From: Acidobacteriota bacterium
GTDB lineage: Bacteria; Acidobacteriota; Terriglobia; Acidiferrales; UBA7541
Length of the DNA stretch: 64,000 bases
Assembly: GCA_013289695.1 (NCBI GenBank)
Contig: JABCZK010000002.1
Coordinates: 124,001 to 188,000, forward strand
Reading direction: 5' to 3'
The notes under the pieces were generated by a model. That model saw nothing but the letters and a program-made list of their open reading frames with translations. It was not told the DNA's origin and made no database searches. The position numbers and the translations under genes are program-made. Positions 1 to 8,815 of this stretch are shown here, one piece after another; the first letter of the stretch is position 1; every line of letters begins with the position of its first letter.

Positions 1-930
1 GCCTACATCCGCGGGGAATATCGTTACATCATTGACATCCTGGAAACCGCGATCGCCGAAGCCTACGCCAAGGGTTATCTCGGCAAAAATATTCTCGGCA
101 GCGGATTTGATTTCGACCTCGCCGCCCACACCGGCGCGGGCGCCTACGAATGCGGCGAAGAATCCGCGCTGATGGAATCGCTCGAGGGCAAGCGCGGCTA
201 TCCGCGCATCAAACCGCCGTTCCCAGCTGTCGTCGGCCTATACGGCTGCCCCACGGTGATCAACAACGTGGAAACTCTCAGCTCCGTCCCCGCCATCATT
301 CGCGGCGGCGGCGATTGGTACGCCAGCCTGGGCACGCCGAAAAATGGCGGCACGCGCCTGTATTCGATTTCCGGTCATGTGAACAAGCCCGGCATCTACG
401 AGCTTCCACTGGGATTCAATCTCCGTCAGCTCATCGAGGACGTTGCCGGTGGCGTGCGCGGCGGCAAGAAACTAAAAGCCGTAATCCCCGGCGGCAGTTC
501 GTGCCCGTTGTTGAGCGCCGATGAAATTGACGTCAACATGGACTACGACTCTGTCGCCAAGATTGGCTCGATGCTCGGCTCTGGTGGCACGGTGATCATT
601 GACGAAGACACCTGCATGGTGGATCTCGCTCGCCGGATCATGCATTTTTATGCGCACGAATCCTGCGGCTGGTGCATACCTTGCCGCGAAGGCACCACCT
701 GGCTGCGCAAGATGCTCGACCGTTTCCACGAGGGCGGCGGTCGCGCGGAAGACATTCCGCTGATCGACGAACTTTCAAAAAATATGCTCGGGCGCACTTT
801 CTGCCCGCTCGGTGATGCCGCGGCTATGCCGACAATCAGCATCGTCAAGAAATGGCGCAACGAATTTGAAGACCATCTGCACGGGAAATGCGCGCACAAG
901 CCCGCGGAGATGATTCTGGGAGCTCACTAG
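1..930 (+). CDS. nuoF: NADH-quinone oxidoreductase subunit F, 5'-truncated
   Basis: This is the C-terminal part of the NADH-binding subunit of respiratory complex I; the frame is open from base 1, so the FMN/NADH fold lies before the window. The visible part holds the soluble-ligand-binding beta-grasp region (about 275-500) and the N3 [4Fe-4S] site: the ESCGWCIPCREGT motif at about 658-696 supplies three cysteines and the FCPLG cysteine near 800 the fourth. NuoF passes electrons from FMN to the NuoG clusters at the tip of the peripheral arm. The stop is 7 bases before nuoG, so the two are in one operon. Family assignment is secure; only the start is missing. Confidence 0.97.
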   Translation, partial: AYIRGEYRYIIDILETAIAEAYAKGYLGKNILGSGFDFDLAAHTGAGAYECGEESALMESLEGKRGYPRIKPPFPAVVGLYGCPTVINNVETLSSVPAIIRGGGDWYASLGTPKNGGTRLYSISGHVNKPGIYELPLGFNLRQLIEDVAGGVRGGKKLKAVIPGGSSCPLLSADEIDVNMDYDSVAKIGSMLGSGGTVIIDEDTCMVDLARRIMHFYAHESCGWCIPCREGTTWLRKMLDRFHEGGGRAEDIPLIDELSKNMLGRTFCPLGDAAAMPTISIVKKWRNEFEDHLHGKCAHKPAEMILGAH

Positions 931-937
931 GAAACGC

Positions 938-3217
938 ATGGCGGAACAAAAGCAAGTCACTTTTAGTCTCAACGGGCAGCCGATCGTCACGCCCGCCGGC
1001 ACGCTGGTAATCGAAGCCGCCAAAAAACAGGGCGTCGAGGTCCCTTCGTTCTGCTATTACCCGGGCCTTTCGCTGCAGGCCGCTTGCCGCATGTGCCTTG
1101 TGGAAGTCGAAAAGATGCCCAAGCTGCAAACCGCGTGCACGCTCGTCGCCACCGAAGGCATGGTCGTAAAGTCCGACACCGAGCAAGTTCACAAAGCGCG
1201 CAAGGACATGATCGAGTTCCTGCTTTCCAATCATCCGCTGGATTGCCCCGTCTGCGATAAGGGCGGCGAGTGCGAACTGCAGGACATGACTTTCCGTTAC
1301 GGCCTGGACCACAGCCGCTTCACCGAAGAGAAGTTGCATTATCCGGAAGAAAAATGGTCGCCGCTGGTTTATTACGATGCCCCGCGCTGCATCATGTGCT
1401 TCCGTTGCGTGCGCGTGTGCGATGAGGGCATGGACGTAAAAGCTCTGGGCGTCGGCGCGCGCGGCGTACATTCCGTGATCATTCCCAACGAACCGGGCCA
1501 GCTGGCCTGCGAAGAATGTGGCATGTGCATTGATATTTGCCCGGTGGGCGCGCTGACCAGCGGCACGTATCGTTATCAGACGCGTCCATGGGAGATGCAA
1601 TATGTTTCCAATCCCTGCACGCACTGCTCGAACGGCTGCAAGACCACGCTCAGCATCCGCAACAACGAAATTCTGCGCGCCAATAATCGCGATTCCTCCG
1701 GCGTGAATGGCGAATTCCTGTGCGGCAAGGGCCGCTTCGGCTTCGACTTTACCAATCACGCCGAGCGCGTGCGCCAGCCGCTGCTTCGCCGCAATGGCAA
1801 GCTTGAGCCGGCAAGCTGGGAAGACGCGCTCGAAGAAGTGGCGCGACGCCTAAAACAGGTTCGCGACAAGCATGGCGCCAATGCGATTGGCGTGATCGGC
1901 TCGAACCACACGACGAACGAAGAAAATTACCTGCTCAATCGTTTCGTGCGCGCGACCCTGGGCACCAACAATATTGACCACCACCGGACCGCGGACTACG
2001 CCGGACTCGCCGCGGCCCTGGGCCCTGAGGCGAAAAGCGCCCTCGCCACGATGTCCGACGTCTACACCGCGCCCGCCATCCTGCTGATTGGAAACGACGT
2101 CACCCAGCAAAACCCACTCGTCGCCTGGCAGATTCGCACCGGTGTGCGCCATCACAAGACGCGCCTCTACGTAATCAACGGCGTCGAAAGCAAAATCCAT
2201 CGCCAGGCCACCCATCTGGTGAAAACCGCCGAGGATGGCGAGCGCGCCGCAGTCCGCTGGCTCACACACGGTGAAGGTACATTCGACGCTCCTACGACGG
2301 AAGCGCTGGTGCAATTAAAAGCCGCGCTCGAAGCGGAACAAGACGTCGTGATTCTGTTCGGCGCGAACATCCAAGGCCCCGCGCTGCGCGATCTGGTTTC
2401 CTTCGCGGCGCGTAGAAACGGCCAGACCAAGATCATGGCGCTCGGCGACTACTCGAACTCGCGCGGTGCTGCAGACATGGGCCTGCTCCCCGATCGTTTG
2501 CCCGGTTATGCCTCGCTTCACGATGCCGGCGAACGCGCTCGCTTCGGAAAAATTTGGGGCGTCGAAATTCCGTCCGCGCCTGGCATGACCGCGCGCGCCA
2601 TGATGGACGCATCCGTCACCGGAAAACTGAAAGCGCTGTACGTCGTCGGCGCCAATCCCGTGAAAACTTTCGGCGTCGCGGAACCCGACAAGGTCGGCCG
2701 CCTGGAACTGCTCGTGGTTCACGACATGTTCTTGACCGAAACCGCGCAGCGCGCCGACGTCGTATTCCCGGCAGCGTCGTCCTACGAAAAAGACGGCACG
2801 CTAACCAACACCGCGGGCGAAGTCCAAATGACGCATCGATCGATCGACCCGCAAGGTCCGCGCAGCGATTTCGACTTGATCCGCATTCTTTCGCACCAGC
2901 TTGGCATGTTGGGAGTCGGCGCGCCCATCCGCCTGCGCACACCCGAAGCTGCCTTCGACGAAATTCGCCAAAATGTCACGGGCTATGACCTCCCGGTTTC
3001 CAGTCTGCTCGGCGGCGGCGCGCCGCAATCCGCTGCAACGTGTAAAGCTTCCGAGCCGTCGTACGATGTGCCGGTAGGAAATACTTTTTCGGCCAACGAT
3101 TTTCTTTTTACCAGCGGCTCCCTGGGCCGTTACTGTTCCAAGCTCACTTCTACCAAAGAGGCCAAAGATACGCCGTGGATTTCATCACCCAGCATCCAGT
3201 CCTGGTGGTATCGCTAG
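938..3217 (+). CDS. nuoG: NADH-quinone oxidoreductase subunit G
   Basis: Iron-sulphur electron-wire subunit of complex I, 759 residues. The N-terminal 2Fe-2S ferredoxin fold carries C39, C50, C53 and C67 (N1b). H99, C103, C106 and C112 form the His-ligated N5 site. The CIMCFRCVRVC and CEECGMCIDIC motifs (about residues 150-210) supply a further 4Fe-4S region. CTHCSNGC plus a later CGKGRFG is the pattern of the optional N7 cluster. The rest is a molybdopterin-oxidoreductase-like fold. The 3' end overlaps nuoH by 43 bases, longer than the 1-4 base overlaps elsewhere in this operon, and the last 14 or so residues are read from nuoH sequence, suggesting loss of an earlier stop. Confidence 0.96.
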   Translation: MAEQKQVTFSLNGQPIVTPAGTLVIEAAKKQGVEVPSFCYYPGLSLQAACRMCLVEVEKMPKLQTACTLVATEGMVVKSDTEQVHKARKDMIEFLLSNHPLDCPVCDKGGECELQDMTFRYGLDHSRFTEEKLHYPEEKWSPLVYYDAPRCIMCFRCVRVCDEGMDVKALGVGARGVHSVIIPNEPGQLACEECGMCIDICPVGALTSGTYRYQTRPWEMQYVSNPCTHCSNGCKTTLSIRNNEILRANNRDSSGVNGEFLCGKGRFGFDFTNHAERVRQPLLRRNGKLEPASWEDALEEVARRLKQVRDKHGANAIGVIGSNHTTNEENYLLNRFVRATLGTNNIDHHRTADYAGLAAALGPEAKSALATMSDVYTAPAILLIGNDVTQQNPLVAWQIRTGVRHHKTRLYVINGVESKIHRQATHLVKTAEDGERAAVRWLTHGEGTFDAPTTEALVQLKAALEAEQDVVILFGANIQGPALRDLVSFAARRNGQTKIMALGDYSNSRGAADMGLLPDRLPGYASLHDAGERARFGKIWGVEIPSAPGMTARAMMDASVTGKLKALYVVGANPVKTFGVAEPDKVGRLELLVVHDMFLTETAQRADVVFPAASSYEKDGTLTNTAGEVQMTHRSIDPQGPRSDFDLIRILSHQLGMLGVGAPIRLRTPEAAFDEIRQNVTGYDLPVSSLLGGGAPQSAATCKASEPSYDVPVGNTFSANDFLFTSGSLGRYCSKLTSTKEAKDTPWISSPSIQSWWYR

Positions 3218-4389
3218 CTAAAATCGTCGGTCTGATGTTTGTGTTGATGACGACGCTGGCGTACCTGTCCTGGTTTGAACGCAAGGTCATAGCGCACATT
3301 CAGTCGCGCTGGGGCCCGTACTACGTCGGCGCGCATGGCTTGCTCCAGCCGCTCGCCGACGGCGTGAAATTTCTATTCAAGGAAGACCTCACACCTCCAG
3401 GCGCGGACCGCTTCGTGTACATTCTCGCGCCGATGCTGGCGCTTACGCTCGCCATGACCACTCTGGCGCTGATTCCTTTCGGCCCGCCCAGCGTGCAATG
3501 GCTCGGGGAGTCTACGCTCATCGTCGCCGATAGCAGCATCGGCCTGATGTTCGTGTTCGCGATTACTTCGATAGGCGTATACGGCGTGGCACTCGCGGGC
3601 TGGTCGTCCAACAGCAAATATCCGCTGCTGGGCGGCCTGCGCAGCTCCGCGCAAATGATCAGCTACGAAGTAGCGCTCACCCTCGCGGTCGTCGGTGTGG
3701 TGCTGCTCTCGGGAACGCTGAACTTCAACGAAATGATTCAATCGCAGAGCGGCTATTATCTCCATTTCGTTCCGCGCTGGAACGTCGTTCCACAAATCGT
3801 CGGCTTCCTCTGCTATTTCATGTCCGCCGTCGCCGAAACCAATCGCGCCCCCTTCGATCTTCCAGAGGGTGAAACCGAACTCGTCGGCGGCTTCCACACC
3901 GAATATTCCAGCTTCAAATTCGCCATGTTTTTCATGGCCGAATACGCCAACATGATCACGGTATCGTGCCTGGCCACAATTCTTTTTTTCGGCGGCTGGC
4001 TCTCTCCCTTCCCGGAATCCTGGACGTTCATGCGCTACCTTCCGCCCGTGGGATTGCTGGCGCTCGCAGTCTATCTTGCCTATGACACCGTAGTTCTCGC
4101 GCGCGGCATCGCGCGCATCCAGCTCATCGTCGTCACCGCGGGCGCACTGGTAATCGGCCTAGCCTGCCTGCATCCCGTGGTGCTTGCGATAATTCAAGGG
4201 CCGTTCTGGTTTTTGCTGAAAGTCGGCTTGATTATGTTTTTCTATGTGTGGACCCGCGCGACGCTGCCGCGCCTGCGTTATGACCAGCTGATGTCCTTCG
4301 GCTGGAAATTCCTACTACCGGTTGCGCTCGCAAATCTGGTGATCACGGCGCTGGTGAAAGTCTGGCCGATGCTGGTGAACCACGGATGA
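3175..4389 (+). CDS. nuoH: NADH-quinone oxidoreductase subunit H, operon 1
   Basis: Membrane subunit of complex I at the junction of the two arms, forming part of the quinone chamber; 404 residues with about eight to nine hydrophobic helices. The conserved LSWFERKVIAHIQSRWGP segment after helix 1 and the AETNRAPFDLPEGE loop in the middle identify it. The start is GTG at 3175, inside the end of nuoG; it was chosen because the MDFITQHPVLVV start precedes the first helix and no later start leaves that helix whole. It is followed by nuoJ with a 4-base ATGA overlap, which leaves no room for nuoI, normally found between H and J. Confidence 0.95.
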   Translation: MDFITQHPVLVVSLAKIVGLMFVLMTTLAYLSWFERKVIAHIQSRWGPYYVGAHGLLQPLADGVKFLFKEDLTPPGADRFVYILAPMLALTLAMTTLALIPFGPPSVQWLGESTLIVADSSIGLMFVFAITSIGVYGVALAGWSSNSKYPLLGGLRSSAQMISYEVALTLAVVGVVLLSGTLNFNEMIQSQSGYYLHFVPRWNVVPQIVGFLCYFMSAVAETNRAPFDLPEGETELVGGFHTEYSSFKFAMFFMAEYANMITVSCLATILFFGGWLSPFPESWTFMRYLPPVGLLALAVYLAYDTVVLARGIARIQLIVVTAGALVIGLACLHPVVLAIIQGPFWFLLKVGLIMFFYVWTRATLPRLRYDQLMSFGWKFLLPVALANLVITALVKVWPMLVNHG

Positions 4390-4895
4390 CGCTACCCTTC
4401 ATAATGTTCTTCGTGTGCGCGGCTCTGGCCGTCATCGGCGCGCTCACGCTGATCCTGGCGCGCGAACCTATCCACAGCGCGCTGGCGCTCGTGCTGGTGA
4501 TGGTCTCGCTCGCTGTGCTCTATCTCTTGCTTGGCGCCGAATTCATCGCCGCAGTGCAAATCATCGTCTATGCCGGCGCGATCATGGTGCTATTCGTGTT
4601 CGTAATCATGCTGCTCAACGCGGGCGTCGAAGAACGCACGGACTACAGCAAGCTCGCGAAATTTGCCGGCCTGCCGCTGGGCATTTTCCTGTCGCTCGCG
4701 CTCGCGTACTGGATGCTCGAATCCTTCATCGGCAAGCAAATCGCCAATGGCTTAGGCGGCACCAACGCATCGGTTTCCACGCGCGAGCTTTCCGCGCAGC
4801 TTTTTCAGAAATATCTGTTCCCGTTTGAAGCCACTTCAATCCTGATCTTGATCGCCATTCTCGGCGCGCTAGTTCTGGCGAAGAAGGACGAATGA
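4386..4895 (+). CDS. nuoJ: NADH-quinone oxidoreductase subunit J, operon 1
   Basis: Membrane-arm subunit of complex I, 169 residues with five predicted helices. The VQIIVYAGAIMVLFVFVIML segment (third helix, with the pi-bulge seen in structures of the family) is diagnostic. The C-terminal helix reads FEATSILILIAILGALVLAKK. NuoJ links the quinone cavity to the antiporter-like subunits. The ATGA overlaps with nuoH upstream and nuoK downstream indicate translational coupling. Identity is about as strong as for any NuoJ; its length is usual for the short bacterial form. Confidence 0.95.
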   Translation: MTLPFIMFFVCAALAVIGALTLILAREPIHSALALVLVMVSLAVLYLLLGAEFIAAVQIIVYAGAIMVLFVFVIMLLNAGVEERTDYSKLAKFAGLPLGIFLSLALAYWMLESFIGKQIANGLGGTNASVSTRELSAQLFQKYLFPFEATSILILIAILGALVLAKKDE

Positions 4896-5200
4896 GCATA
4901 GTCCCCATTTCGTATTACCTGGTGCTGAGCGCTGTCCTGTTCGGCCTCGGCATCGTCGCGTTTGTCGTCAAACGCAACATCATCACCATCTTCATGGCCA
5001 TCGAGCTGATGCTCAACGCCGTGAACCTGGCCTTCGTGGCTTTCGCGCGCGCGCATAACCAGCTCGATGGCCTGGTTTTCGTCTTTTTCGTGATTGTGGT
5101 CGCCGCAGCGGAATCTGCGGTGGGCCTCGCCATCATCATCACGGTGTACCAGAACCGACAAACTCTGAACCTCGAACGGATAAACCTACTCAAATTCTAA
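4892..5200 (+). CDS. nuoK: NADH-quinone oxidoreductase subunit K, operon 1
   Basis: Small complex I membrane subunit of 102 residues with three helices, related to MrpC of multisubunit antiporters. It keeps the two buried glutamates used in proton transfer: one in the IFMAIELMLNAVNLAF helix and one in VAAAESAVGLAIIITVYQ. It overlaps nuoJ by ATGA and its TAA stop shares a base with the nuoL ATG. It is recognisably the same protein as the minus-strand copy at 17666-17968, but the two differ at roughly half of their positions, so this is an old duplication or separate acquisition, not a recent copy. Confidence 0.96.
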   Translation: MSIVPISYYLVLSAVLFGLGIVAFVVKRNIITIFMAIELMLNAVNLAFVAFARAHNQLDGLVFVFFVIVVAAAESAVGLAIIITVYQNRQTLNLERINLLKF

Positions 5201-7170
5201 TGTTCATACTGGACCATCTCTGGATCATCATCGCGCTGCCGCTCCTCGGCGCGGCCATCAACGGTCTCCTCGGCAAGAATTTTTCCAAGCCCATCGTAAA
5301 TTCCGTCGGCATCGGCTCCATCGCGCTGGCGTTCCTTTCCTACGTCGAAGCGGTACGTGAATTTTCACAGCTCTCCGGCGACCAGATTCCTGTGGTAAAG
5401 AGCTACTTCACGTGGATCACCGCGGGCCAGTTCAAAGTAGATTTCGCTCTGCAGGTTGACCAGCTCACCATCGTCATGCTCGGCGTCGTGACCTTCGTCA
5501 GCCTGCTCGTGCACATTTATTCCACCGGGTACATGGCGCACGAAGAGGGCTACTACCGCTTTTTCAGCTACCTGAACCTTTTCGTCTTCTTCATGCTCAC
5601 CCTGGTGCTCGCCACCAATGTCGTCCTGATGTTCGTCGGCTGGGAGGGCGTAGGCCTCTGCAGCTACTTACTCATCGGTTTCTGGTTCCTGAAGCAGTCC
5701 GCCATCAGCGCGGGGAAAAAAGCCTTCATCACCACGCGCATCGGCGATTTCGCCTTCACTGTCGGCATTCTGCTGCTTTTCTGGACATTCAACTCCGTCG
5801 ACTTCGCCGCCATCTTCAAGCAAGCCGCGAACGTGCAGCCGGAAGCATTTGCTCCCACCGGCGTCCTCACCGCGATCTGCCTGCTGCTCTTCACCGGGGC
5901 GATCGGCAAATCGGCGCAACTACCTCTGTATGTCTGGCTGCCGGACGCGATGGAAGGCCCCACACCGGTCAGCGCCCTGATTCACGCCGCCACCATGGTC
6001 ACCGCAGGCGTCTACATGGTCGCGCGCATGAATCCGCTGTTCTCCCGCGCGCCGTTCGCGATGTTCGTCGTCGCCCTGGTCGGCGCGCTCACCGCGTTCT
6101 TCGCCGCCACCATTGGCCTGGTGCAAACGGACATCAAAAAAGTTCTCGCCTACTCCACCGTCTCGCAGCTCGGCTACATGTTCCTCGGCCTCGGCGTCGG
6201 CGCCTACGCCTCTGGCGTATTCCACCTTATGACGCACGCCTTCTTCAAAGGTCTGCTCTTCCTTGCAGCCGGCAGCGTGATTCACGCCATGGGCGGCGAC
6301 CAGGAAATGCCGCACATGGGCGGCCTGCGCGATAAAATTCCCATTACGTTCTGGTGCATGTTTGTCGCCACATTCGCGATCGCCGGCATTCCTGGATTCG
6401 CCGGATTTTTCAGCAAGGACGAAATTCTCGAAGCTGCGCGCTCGGGCCCCAACGCCAATATCTGGCTCTGGCTGCTCGGCCTGATCGGCGCAGGCCTCAC
6501 GTCGTTCTACATGTTCCGCCTGATTTTCCTCACCTTCTTCGGCAAGCCGCGCTACGACGAGCATAAAGTGCACGTGCACGAATCACCGCGCAGCATGACG
6601 GTGCCGCTAATCTTCCTCGCGATTCTCTCAACCGTCGGCGGATGGGTCGCCGCGCCGCACCTCATCGGTCGCACGGATTACTTCGAGAAATTCCTGCATC
6701 CAGTATTCGCTACCTACGCGCCGGCAGTCGCCGAGGGCGCCCCAGAGGCGTTGGAAACCCCTGGGATAATGTTGCTGCACGCGCTCACCGGATGGCCCGT
6801 CATCATCGCGCTCGCGGGTTTGCTCGTAGCCTGGTGGTTCTACATCAAGAGCCCGCAAACCCCGAAAAAACTGGCGGCGAGCCTGCGCGCGCCTTACACA
6901 CTGCTGCTGCACAAATATTATGTGGACGAACTTTACAACGCCGCAATCATTCAGCCGCTGCTCTGGGTCTCGACGAACGTGCTCTGGCACGTAGTGGATG
7001 AAACTGTGATCGATGGCACCGTGAACGGTGTCGCTCGCGTCGCACGCGAGTCCGGCAGCGAGCTGCGCGAAATTCAATCCGGTAACGCGCGCAGTTACGC
7101 CACCTGGGTTGTGATTGGCGCGGTCGGCGTCACGGTGCTGATGATCGGACTCTGGGGGATGGTGCGCTAG
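5200..7170 (+). CDS. nuoL: NADH-quinone oxidoreductase subunit L, operon 1
   Basis: Distal antiporter-like, proton-pumping subunit of complex I, 656 residues. It has the N-terminal block up to GYMAHEEGYYRFF, the VGWEGVGLCSYLLIGFW segment with the key glutamate of helix 5, and the PDAMEGPTPVSALIHAATMV signature before the broken helix 7. FGKPRYDEHKVHVHESP marks the start of the C-terminal part that in NuoL carries the long lateral helix. The start codon overlaps the nuoK stop by one base. The second copy (15589-17655) is 688 residues; both have full-length lateral-helix regions, so neither is a truncated remnant. Confidence 0.96.
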   Translation: MFILDHLWIIIALPLLGAAINGLLGKNFSKPIVNSVGIGSIALAFLSYVEAVREFSQLSGDQIPVVKSYFTWITAGQFKVDFALQVDQLTIVMLGVVTFVSLLVHIYSTGYMAHEEGYYRFFSYLNLFVFFMLTLVLATNVVLMFVGWEGVGLCSYLLIGFWFLKQSAISAGKKAFITTRIGDFAFTVGILLLFWTFNSVDFAAIFKQAANVQPEAFAPTGVLTAICLLLFTGAIGKSAQLPLYVWLPDAMEGPTPVSALIHAATMVTAGVYMVARMNPLFSRAPFAMFVVALVGALTAFFAATIGLVQTDIKKVLAYSTVSQLGYMFLGLGVGAYASGVFHLMTHAFFKGLLFLAAGSVIHAMGGDQEMPHMGGLRDKIPITFWCMFVATFAIAGIPGFAGFFSKDEILEAARSGPNANIWLWLLGLIGAGLTSFYMFRLIFLTFFGKPRYDEHKVHVHESPRSMTVPLIFLAILSTVGGWVAAPHLIGRTDYFEKFLHPVFATYAPAVAEGAPEALETPGIMLLHALTGWPVIIALAGLLVAWWFYIKSPQTPKKLAASLRAPYTLLLHKYYVDELYNAAIIQPLLWVSTNVLWHVVDETVIDGTVNGVARVARESGSELREIQSGNARSYATWVVIGAVGVTVLMIGLWGMVR

Positions 7171-7171
7171 C

Positions 7172-8815
7172 GTGGAAATGCAATCTCATCTGCTTTCGGT
7201 GATCATCTTCCTGCCGCTGCTGGGTCTGCCGGCATTGCTGATGCTGCGTTCGGACGATCACACCTGGATTCGCCGAATCGCTCTAGCCGTCTCGCTCGCG
7301 GAATTCATAATTTCGCTCGCGTTCTTGCTGCCCACGTTCGATTCCGCGATTCCCGGTTACCAGTTCGTAGAAAATCACCGCTGGATCGGCGATATGATCC
7401 GTTACCACATCGGCGTGGACGGCATCAGCCTGTTCCTCGTGCTGCTCACCACCTTCCTTACGCCGCTCGCGATCCTCTGTTCCTGGAATTCCATCCACGA
7501 ATACGTGAAGGGCTTCTTCGTCGCGCTACTGGTGATCGAAACCGCCATGATCGGCGTATTCGTTTCGCTCGATCTGTTCCTCTTCTTCGTCTTCTGGGAA
7601 ATGACGTTGATTCCAATGTATTTCCTAGTCGGCATATGGGGCCACACCCGCCGCATCTACGCCGCCGTGAAATTTATTCTCTACACCATGTTCGGTTCGA
7701 TCCTGATGCTGGTGGCGATTCTGTGGCTTTACAATCTGAGCAGCGGAGCGAGCGGCGCCGTCCGCACCTTCGATTTGGTTGAACTCGTCGGGCGGCTGCA
7801 GCGGGGCGACATTGTGATCCCCGCACACACCGAACTCTGGCTTTTCGGCGCCTTCTTCCTGGCGTTTGCCATCAAAGTCCCGCTCTTCCCGCTGCACACA
7901 TGGCTGCCGGACGCGCACACCGAAGCTCCCACCGCCGGCTCCGTAATCCTTGCGGGCGTGATGCTGAAGCTCGGCACCTACGGCATGATGCGCTTTTGCC
8001 TGCCGCTCTTCCCTGATTCCGCGCACCGCATGGCCCCGCTCATCGGCGTCCTGGCAATTATTGGCATTGTTTACGGCGCGCTGGTCGCCACCATCCAACC
8101 GAATTTCAAGCGGCTGATCGCTTATACCTCCGTCAGCCACCTGGGATTTGTGGTGCTCGGAATTTTTTCCTTCACCACCATTTCATTTCAAGGCGCCATC
8201 TTTCAAATGATCAGCCACGGCGTTTCCACCGGCGCGCTCTTCCTCGGCCTGGGCATGATTTACGACCGCCGCCACACCTACGAAATCAAGGAATTTGGCG
8301 GCCTGGTGAATCCCATGCCTGTTTTGATGTCCTTCTTCCTGTTCGTGTGCCTGTCGTCGCTCGCGCTGCCGCCGCTGAACGGATTCATCGGAGAATTTCT
8401 GATTCTGATCGGCGTCTTCCAGCATCATCACGCCTGGGCCTCCTGGGCTGCCAGCGGCTCGGTGCTCTCGGCGATTTATTTGCTGTGGTCGTATCAACGC
8501 GTCGCGCTCGGTGAACTCAGCAACGAAAAGAATCGCACGCTGCCCGATGCTTCCGGCCGTGAACGCCTGATTCTCGTCACCGTCGCCCTCGCCATCGTTT
8601 TTATGGGTGTTGCGTCGCCGCTCTTCACGCGCCGAATGCAGACGTCGACCGATACCCTGGTCCAGCAAACAAAGGGCCTGCAGCGGAACGATGCGACGCG
8701 GTCTCCAGGGCCGGCACCCGCGCTCGCAGCCGGACAAAGGATGCTTCTAGCGCCACCGCAGCCGTTGCATGATCGCTCGCTCACCTCCACCGCGCCACGG
8801 ACGGTGCAGCCGTGA
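7172..8815 (+). CDS. nuoM: NADH-quinone oxidoreductase subunit M, operon 1
   Basis: Antiporter-like proton-pumping subunit of complex I, 547 residues, starting at GTG two bases after nuoL. The FFVFWEMTLIPMYFLVGIWG segment carries the helix-5 glutamate, and LPDAHTEAPTAGSVILAGVM is the NuoM signature (NuoL has PDAMEGPTPVSAL instead). VSHLGFVVLGIF follows the lysine-bearing region. About 60 residues at the C terminus, rich in Ala, Pro, Gln and Thr, extend past the last helix and are unlike normal NuoM ends; they may be a disordered tail. The stop overlaps the GTG start of nuoN. Confidence 0.95.
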   Translation: MEMQSHLLSVIIFLPLLGLPALLMLRSDDHTWIRRIALAVSLAEFIISLAFLLPTFDSAIPGYQFVENHRWIGDMIRYHIGVDGISLFLVLLTTFLTPLAILCSWNSIHEYVKGFFVALLVIETAMIGVFVSLDLFLFFVFWEMTLIPMYFLVGIWGHTRRIYAAVKFILYTMFGSILMLVAILWLYNLSSGASGAVRTFDLVELVGRLQRGDIVIPAHTELWLFGAFFLAFAIKVPLFPLHTWLPDAHTEAPTAGSVILAGVMLKLGTYGMMRFCLPLFPDSAHRMAPLIGVLAIIGIVYGALVATIQPNFKRLIAYTSVSHLGFVVLGIFSFTTISFQGAIFQMISHGVSTGALFLGLGMIYDRRHTYEIKEFGGLVNPMPVLMSFFLFVCLSSLALPPLNGFIGEFLILIGVFQHHHAWASWAASGSVLSAIYLLWSYQRVALGELSNEKNRTLPDASGRERLILVTVALAIVFMGVASPLFTRRMQTSTDTLVQQTKGLQRNDATRSPGPAPALAAGQRMLLAPPQPLHDRSLTSTAPRTVQP

